A stretch of 26,196 nt of DNA from a virus, in the IMG/VR virus record IMGVR_UViG_3300042898_003591, positions 1-26,196 of that record; one strand, given 5' to 3'. Position numbers and translations under genes: made by a program. Of the stretch, positions 21,276 to 26,196 are shown piece after piece; position 1 is the stretch's first letter, and every line of letters begins with the position of its first letter. Below the pieces are notes generated by a model. That model did no database searches. It had not been told where the DNA came from and was given only the letters and a program-made list of their open reading frames with translations.

Positions 21276-21889
21276 TATTTTTTATAAATAAACGCAATAT
21301 CAGATACCAATGCTTTTTCAATATGTATTTCCATGACATTATTGTTTAAGTATTCTATTTCACTAGCAGATAAACAATTACTTTGTATAATACCCGTAGC
21401 CTTCCAATCTCGTAAAATTTCTAAAGTAGCTACATCGCCGGGTCTAGTATATGCAGAATTATTCGCTGTATGCAAATCTTCAATTACAAATATACCACCT
21501 GACTTTAAGACAGGGAACATATGACCTAATGTAATTTGTTGCTGATGTTGCCAATGACCGCCGTCGTCAATAATAATATCAAACTTATCATATGAATTAT
21601 CGACTACATTCTGTAATTGAGTGCGGTCTGATTGATCACATACTAAAATTTTAGTATCGGGCAATGATATATGAGATAAGTCTAATATATCAGCGCCTAC
21701 TAATTTACCTGCAGAAAAATATTCACGCCACATTCGAAGGCTTTCTCCCTCCCATAGACCTATTTCTAAAAAAGTATCCAATGTAGTACGATACTTGTTA
21801 AAATGTTTTTCATAGATGTCTAAATATCCATGATATACATTACCCTTATCTGATTTGTATTTCAGACTAATTTGTTCTAATGATTCCAT
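21275..21889 (-). CDS. SAM-dependent O-methyltransferase, macrocin/MycE-like (204 aa)
   Basis: Follows the pattern of sugar O-methyltransferases of the macrocin or MycE type: 'KSDKGNVYHGYLDIYEKHF' (12-30), motif I LEIGLWEGESLRMWR (41-55), 'GADIL', 'VCDQSDR' (83-89), and 'FDIIIDDGGHWQHQQQITL' (103-121) with the DDGGH metal-binding signature. It most likely methylates a hydroxyl on a sugar. The start at 21889 was chosen: it lies 8 nt after the upstream stop and avoids a 29-bp overlap, whereas an ATG at 21925 would add a non-conserved 12-residue extension. Confidence 0.88.
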   Translation of the reverse strand: MESLEQISLKYKSDKGNVYHGYLDIYEKHFNKYRTTLDTFLEIGLWEGESLRMWREYFSAGKLVGADILDLSHISLPDTKILVCDQSDRTQLQNVVDNSYDKFDIIIDDGGHWQHQQQITLGHMFPVLKSGGIFVIEDLHTANNSAYTRPGDVATLEILRDWKATGIIQSNCLSASEIEYLNNNVMEIHIEKALVSDIAFIYKK

Positions 21890-21896
21890 ATATTGT

Positions 21897-22676
21897 TTAA
21901 TATTCGCTAAGTGATGGCATTCCAATACCTAAATAAAGTTTAGATATTTTAGTTTGATTATAATTTGTAGGTTTGTCAAGTTCAAATTGATGAGCATAGT
22001 GATAGTTTTTAAATAACGGACCTTTTGGCATTAATCTAATAACTTGGCTGTATAAGAGCCATTCCCCGTACCATGTAAACTCTGATCCATTGACTTGTAT
22101 AAGATCACTAAATTTTAAATTATTAGGAATTATATAATTATCTTCTAATGATTTCCATACCTTACTAGACCAAATCGTAGGGCCTGGACCAAAGTCATAA
22201 ACCGCTCCTTCTCTTCCAAATAACTCCATGATATGTTTACGCTCCGCAACAAATGACTCATATGGGTCAAAGTGAAGAGGATGTTTTTCCATGAACTCAA
22301 AAAAAGACTTATATTCATGACATATAGTATATGGTGTCTCATCATCAAACATAAAGTCACTGATCTTAAAATCTTTAATAAAGAAACAATCAGAATCAAC
22401 ACATAGATAATTTTCGCATTGAATTAATTTCCAGAATTGACTTTTAACTACTTGCTGACCTTTCCATCCTTGATTAAATGTATCAATATCTTCGTCCTTT
22501 AAAAGAGTATAGTTACTTTCACCTAACTCTTTTTTAAATAAGTCCATATCAGCTTCGGGAACAGAAATATAAAATGGAATATTATCAACATTGTATTTAT
22601 TGATACTATCTAATAATTTTTTTGCTCGATGTACATCTAAATGATAACTTTTACAATATAATACTATCTTATCCAT
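21897..22676 (-). CDS. DUF6492-type glycosyltransferase-like protein (259 aa)
   Basis: The features of the DUF6492/GT-A group are clear: 'KIVLYCKSYHLDVHRAKKLL' at the start, 'FYISVPEADMDLFKK' (35-49), 'GQQVVKSQFWKL' (73-84), 'YLCVDSDCFF' with the metal-binding DSD (94-96), and 'FTWYGEWLLYSQV'. Members of the group are predicted nucleotide-sugar transferases in surface-glycan clusters. It begins the second half of the cluster, 22 bp after the deacetylase gene. Confidence 0.82.
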   Translation of the reverse strand: MDKIVLYCKSYHLDVHRAKKLLDSINKYNVDNIPFYISVPEADMDLFKKELGESNYTLLKDEDIDTFNQGWKGQQVVKSQFWKLIQCENYLCVDSDCFFIKDFKISDFMFDDETPYTICHEYKSFFEFMEKHPLHFDPYESFVAERKHIMELFGREGAVYDFGPGPTIWSSKVWKSLEDNYIIPNNLKFSDLIQVNGSEFTWYGEWLLYSQVIRLMPKGPLFKNYHYAHQFELDKPTNYNQTKISKLYLGIGMPSLSEY

Positions 22677-22698
22677 ATTTTATTTTTGTTTAATTGTT

Positions 22699-23331
22699 TT
22701 ATTCATATGCGGTTATAATCTTATAAGACTCTACAAATCCTTTACCTTTTTTCATACATTGAAAATTAGTATGAAATCCATTTACTACATCATCAGAAAA
22801 ATAAGGTCTATGTATTTGTGACTTAAACTGATTTAACATCTTCTTTTTAATATAATAAAATTCTTTCAAAGAAACAAATAAATTTGGTATCCATGTTTCT
22901 AAAGTAGATGGTGACTTGTATTGTATAATACTATATGGGTTTATTCTAGATAATGGTGCAGCTAAACTACTTACTATAACATGTTCGAAATGACTATCAT
23001 ATTCTGATGTCGTCATAATACAATCATAGTCAAACTTTTTAGTAAAGTTAGTTTCAATCCAATGGATCCATTGATCAACATCTTTATGCTTAAATAGTTT
23101 TTCATCACTAAAATGCAAATGACAATTTTCAGATTCCGATACCGACCAAGCATTTAATACTTCTTGAATACGACTTTCACCGGTGGTAGTATCACAATCA
23201 CCGCCTTGTGTTAAACATAATACATCGAAGTGAGTATCATGATGTTTTAAAATAACGCCGGCTACACTGTATTCAGCATCATCGGGGTGCGGTGCTAATA
23301 CCAAGACCCTATTAAAATTTAAAAATTTCAT
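22699..23331 (-). CDS. PIG-L/LmbE family deacetylase (210 aa)
   Basis: The metal-binding HPDDAE (15-20) in 'VLAPHPDDAEYSVAGV', the loop 'LCLTQGGD', and the second metal-site motif HFEH later in the chain identify the PIG-L superfamily, zinc enzymes that remove acetyl groups from N-acetylglucosamine-type sugars. The length is normal. It overlaps the acyltransferase stop as ATGA. A deacetylase beside an acyltransferase suggests that one sugar is N-deacetylated and then re-acylated differently. Confidence 0.9.
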   Translation of the reverse strand: MKFLNFNRVLVLAPHPDDAEYSVAGVILKHHDTHFDVLCLTQGGDCDTTTGESRIQEVLNAWSVSESENCHLHFSDEKLFKHKDVDQWIHWIETNFTKKFDYDCIMTTSEYDSHFEHVIVSSLAAPLSRINPYSIIQYKSPSTLETWIPNLFVSLKEFYYIKKKMLNQFKSQIHRPYFSDDVVNGFHTNFQCMKKGKGFVESYKIITAYE

Positions 23332-24155
23332 TTTCTATTTAAATTAAATTTGTATCCTTGCGGAGCATATACTCTAATTCCATAACGTCTAGCAAAATCT
23401 CTAAACGCATCTGTAATTGAATCATGCTCTCCTTTATATGAAAAGTCAATTAAATTGATTTCTAGTTTATTAATTGTTAATACCGGATAATCGTGAGTAA
23501 TAGAATATTCAGGTATATCATAGTACGACATTAAATCTTTAAAGTCAGCGACTAATCCATCTAACATTATAAACTTTTCTTCTAATGTAGTATCCGCAAT
23601 TGTTTTAATTAATTTAGCCGGCGAACCTGCATAAATTCCTTTCGGTATAGTTAATGATTTAGTTACTGTCGAATGCGATCCTATCACTACATTATCACAT
23701 ATATCTACTCCAGGCATAATAATTGACTTCCATCCTACTATTACATTATTACCTACATTAATGCCATTAAATGTTCTAGGATATCCGTCTAAGATATTAT
23801 ACCAAAAGCCATGTGTAATTAAATCGACATCATGAGACAACCCAACGTCATTGCCAATGTTAACCGGAGCGGCTAAATTGATATGACCAGTATGGCATAC
23901 CATTCCGGATCCTATTTTTAAATTAGCATATGGAAAGTTTGAACTACCTCCTCCGATAAGCATTCCTCGACTATCAGTAGGTCCATTATAAAAATACTCA
24001 CCTAAAGTAACATTTTCTGCATTAACAGTAAACCTATCACCTATAATACTATTATCGCCGATTTCTAAACGACCTCTAACTTTAATATTAATGTTTTTAC
24101 CAAATTTAACGTTATTACCAATAACTAACTCGCCGGCTTCAAGTACTCCTGTCAT
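23328..24155 (-). CDS. Left-handed beta-helix acyltransferase (275 aa)
   Basis: Imperfect hexapeptide repeats (IGxxxxI/V) run from about residue 11 to 170, forming a left-handed beta helix. 'GGGSSNFPYANLKIGSGMVCHTGHINL' and 'LSHDVDLITHGF' carry conserved His of the trimeric acyltransferases, and 'IPKGIYAGSPAKLIK' closes the fold as in WbbJ/maltose O-acetyltransferases. About 85 extra C-terminal residues form a further domain. Likely acetyl- or acyl-CoA dependent modification of a sugar. A GGAGGA just before the ATG is part of the SDR Gly-Gly codons, so its role as ribosome-binding site is unclear. Confidence 0.87.
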   Translation of the reverse strand: MTGVLEAGELVIGNNVKFGKNINIKVRGRLEIGDNSIIGDRFTVNAENVTLGEYFYNGPTDSRGMLIGGGSSNFPYANLKIGSGMVCHTGHINLAAPVNIGNDVGLSHDVDLITHGFWYNILDGYPRTFNGINVGNNVIVGWKSIIMPGVDICDNVVIGSHSTVTKSLTIPKGIYAGSPAKLIKTIADTTLEEKFIMLDGLVADFKDLMSYYDIPEYSITHDYPVLTINKLEINLIDFSYKGEHDSITDAFRDFARRYGIRVYAPQGYKFNLNRK

Positions 24156-24799
24156 ATAATTCCTCCGCTTATGTTTAAGTTTTGCCCTGTCATGTATCCT
24201 GTTTCAATTAGGTAATCAATTGTATTATATAACTCATCAATCGTTCCCCATCTTTTTGCTGGAATGTTATTTTTGATTGTTTCCCTAAAATCTTCTGGAA
24301 TTTTATAAGTCAATCCACCATCGAAGTATCCTAATTGTAGGCTATTACATGTGACATTTTTATTTGCATTTTCTAAGGCTACTGTTTTAGTAAAGCTATC
24401 AACAAACCCTTTACATCCTGCATACACACTCGTACTCATTACCGGATGATCTGCTAAGATAGAAGATACTAATATAACTCTACCGAATTGCTGTTCTCGC
24501 ATATAAGACAAGCAATTGGATACTATGTTAATTGTACCATTTATATTAACATTAATTTGTTTATCGATAGTCTCAATGTTAGATTCTGATATCTTATGTG
24601 CGAAGGTATCTGAGTTATAACCACTTAAGTTAATTACTATATCTACTTTATTAGCTTCGAAAAAAGTCTTAACCGTTGCAAAGTCAGTTACATCTACATC
24701 TATAGAACGTAATCCTAATACATTGTATTTATTTTTGAGTAGTGGTAGCAATTTACTTCCTAATCCTCCGCCTGCTCCGAATAATGCTATTGTTTTCAT
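24152..24799 (-). CDS. Short-chain dehydrogenase/reductase (215 aa)
   Basis: A Rossmann SDR: the cofactor motif GAGGGLG (8-14), 'DIVINLSGYN' (53-62) in place of NNAG, 'LVSSILA' with catalytic Ser112 or 113, and YAGCK with Tyr126 and Lys130. The C-terminal 'YMTGQNLNISGGI' matches the usual SDR end. It probably oxidises or reduces a hydroxyl of a nucleotide sugar or a precursor, using NAD(P). Coupled by ATGA to genes on both sides. Confidence 0.9.
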   Translation of the reverse strand: MKTIALFGAGGGLGSKLLPLLKNKYNVLGLRSIDVDVTDFATVKTFFEANKVDIVINLSGYNSDTFAHKISESNIETIDKQINVNINGTINIVSNCLSYMREQQFGRVILVSSILADHPVMSTSVYAGCKGFVDSFTKTVALENANKNVTCNSLQLGYFDGGLTYKIPEDFRETIKNNIPAKRWGTIDELYNTIDYLIETGYMTGQNLNISGGII

Positions 24800-25458
24800 C
24801 GCTTTGCTATAAAAATTTCTTGCGTATCTGCATATGAAAATCCATAGCCAGGTCCAAAATACTCACGTAGATCATTAAAATACTTTTCTTTATCTGCGAA
24901 GAATAGTGTATGAAGGCTTATATGCATATTAACATTTAAAGTCTTCCAAAAAGGATCTTTTAATAGTTCACTTTCATATCCTTCAATATCTATCTTAATA
25001 ACTGATATATCATCTTCTGTTAAGTTATATTTAGTAAAAATATCTTTGATTGATATCGTATCACACTCTATGCTATTCGCTGTTTTAGTAAAACTAGTAA
25101 CACCGCCGCCTAATTCATCTGCACCAATGGCTAACTTAGATTCAGAAGAAACAGCTACATTCTCACATATAATATTTTGAAAGTTGTTTGCTTTTACATT
25201 CTCTACTAAATACTTATAAGCACTCGGATCTGGTTCGAAACACAAACACTGCTTCGAATGTTGCTGTGCTACTAATGATATCGGTCCTTGCCATGCTCCT
25301 ATATCGATAAAGGTCTTGTTTTTATCTAGGTGTGGTATAATATCACTAAACGTGCTAGTTTCCCAAGATTCTTGATAAATAGTTCTCCAAAAATTATCTA
25401 AATCAGGCGTTGATGGAGTTACTACAAACTCTACATCTTGTTTTTTTATTGTTATCAT
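24796..25458 (-). CDS. FkbM-family methyltransferase (220 aa)
   Basis: The FkbM pattern is complete: 'KTFIDIGAWQGPISLVAQQ' (48-66) with the SAM-binding glycine loop, 'CFEPDPSAYKYL' (73-84), 'NVAVSSES', and 'VIKIDIEGYESELL' (153-166) with Asp157 and Glu159. FkbM enzymes O-methylate sugars and related small molecules. It is the third methyltransferase in this cluster, and all three come from different subfamilies, suggesting methylation at more than one position. Confidence 0.93.
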   Translation of the reverse strand: MITIKKQDVEFVVTPSTPDLDNFWRTIYQESWETSTFSDIIPHLDKNKTFIDIGAWQGPISLVAQQHSKQCLCFEPDPSAYKYLVENVKANNFQNIICENVAVSSESKLAIGADELGGGVTSFTKTANSIECDTISIKDIFTKYNLTEDDISVIKIDIEGYESELLKDPFWKTLNVNMHISLHTLFFADKEKYFNDLREYFGPGYGFSYADTQEIFIAKR

Positions 25459-26150
25459 TTTATTTCTACTTTACTTGACCAATTACTACTATTTTTATTC
25501 ATATGCGCTAGATAATACTTTTCATCTTCGGGCAAATTATTTGGATCATAATAAAATGGTGCATGTTTAACTATATAAGGAACACCTACCCTCAGTGTAT
25601 TATTAGACCATGTAGGTATCGTATTTGGAGCATGCACTGAGAACGTTGTATCAATAGGATGTGGATATAATTCTACACCTGACTCATCTATAATGCCATT
25701 TGTCCAATATGTTGATTCATAACTATACACCCATTCATTTAATGAATATGACCTGTCAATATCATCTATTTTGATTGACATACCAACTTTTGGTTTATTA
25801 TACTTTAAAGCAAATGCTATTAAATCTTCAATAAAATTATCCGGTACCGTATCTAATGGAATAATGTCACTGTCATTAAACACATACCAATCAGATACTA
25901 TTTCAATAAACTTAGGATGATTCATTTGAACTAAATCTCTAAATGCATGACATGAATTTTCTGTTATATCATTATGAAATACATCTACATTAGATGTTTT
26001 ATACCAATCTAATAAAGGTTGATATGTCGATTGGTTATCAATGATTATAATGTTAGTATAGCCCTTACTTTGAAGTGCATTAACTTGTTCTACGAGAGGA
26101 TGAAATCTATCTCTATTAAGAATTACTATTGGAATTTGTTTATTATTCAT
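25455..26150 (-). CDS. GT-A family glycosyltransferase-like protein (231 aa)
   Basis: The N-terminus 'IPIVILNRDRFHPLVEQVNAL' and 'NIIIIDNQSTYQPLLDWY' resemble a family of GT2-like proteins; 'WYVFNDSDIIPLD' carries a metal-binding DSD (93-95). The C-terminal part is Tyr/Trp-rich and lacks the usual catalytic helix, so the enzyme class is less certain than for the other transferases. Its stop overlaps the FkbM gene as ATGA. Confidence 0.8.
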   Translation of the reverse strand: MNNKQIPIVILNRDRFHPLVEQVNALQSKGYTNIIIIDNQSTYQPLLDWYKTSNVDVFHNDITENSCHAFRDLVQMNHPKFIEIVSDWYVFNDSDIIPLDTVPDNFIEDLIAFALKYNKPKVGMSIKIDDIDRSYSLNEWVYSYESTYWTNGIIDESGVELYPHPIDTTFSVHAPNTIPTWSNNTLRVGVPYIVKHAPFYYDPNNLPEDEKYYLAHMNKNSSNWSSKVEIK

Positions 26151-26156
26151 AATATA

Positions 26157-26196
26157 TTAATTAGGCATTGCAGGTCCAAATTGATCATATGTGTTT
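26157..26196 (-). CDS. Partial gene, C-terminal 12 residues
   Basis: A frame open at the right edge of the window encodes ...NTYDQFGPAMPN and stops at 26157, 6 bp before the next ATG. The spacing and the proline-rich end are consistent with the last codons of another gene of the cluster, but too little is visible to assign it. Confidence 0.45.
   Translation of the reverse strand, partial: NTYDQFGPAMPN

Overview
The window is a phage-type segment in which every supported gene is read from the minus strand, with tight packing, many ATGA and TAATG stop/start overlaps, and AT-rich DNA. It most likely comes from a large tailed phage (T4-like or jumbo myovirus) infecting a member of the Bacteroidota. 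The reasons are: almost no Shine-Dalgarno sequences; promoters of the Bacteroidota kind (TTG or TTTG, 19-20 nt, then TAnnTTTA); a serine-rich fibre-like protein; a phage RNA-repair set; a homing endonuclease; and many short proteins of types common in phages. This is inference, because no terminase, capsid or polymerase gene lies in the window.

Layout, from high to low coordinates (the direction of transcription). (1) 17983-26196: one compact glycan cluster of 11 complete genes plus the tail of another. It holds four GT-A type glycosyltransferases, a possible RgpF-like glycan protein, three SAM methyltransferases, a PIG-L deacetylase, a left-handed beta-helix acyltransferase and a short-chain dehydrogenase. 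Most junctions are ATGA overlaps, and I see no internal promoter. (2) 12027-17962: probable virion and late genes. These include a putative ADP-ribosyltransferase, an SH3-like plus Ntn-hydrolase fusion, a histone H1-like (Hc1) protein, two small proteins sharing an N-terminal motif, a tiny basic protein followed by an intrinsic terminator, the serine-rich fibre-like protein, and three small proteins made of a membrane segment plus coiled coil. (3) 9083-11978: a nucleic-acid repair set with metallophosphoesterase, P-loop kinase, Cpp-REC receiver-like protein and RNA ligase. (4) 4735-9099: small accessory genes, a methylglyoxal synthase, a second phosphoesterase, and two very short membrane proteins that were found by reading the gaps. 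(5) 2183-4715: a GroEL locus containing a 31-codon remnant of a second groEL, a GIY-YIG homing endonuclease, a full-length groEL, and an oversized tRNA-like gene. (6) 1-2097: small hypothetical genes, about 430 bp of AT-rich non-coding DNA with degenerate repeats, and a truncated helix-turn-helix gene at the edge.

Two signals organise expression. Eight promoters in front of regions 3-6 share a nearly invariant layout: TTAACATTT, 3 nt, TNG, 20 nt, then TATCTTTA or TATATTTA. In four of these, and in one related promoter, the -7 box ends only 4-5 nt before the ATG, which implies leaderless mRNAs. Putative virion genes and the homing endonuclease instead carry a separate ATATTTAT motif. The most unusual locus is the groEL/homing-endonuclease junction: two short groEL tracts of different codon usage abut the endonuclease, upstream of an intact and clearly different groEL.
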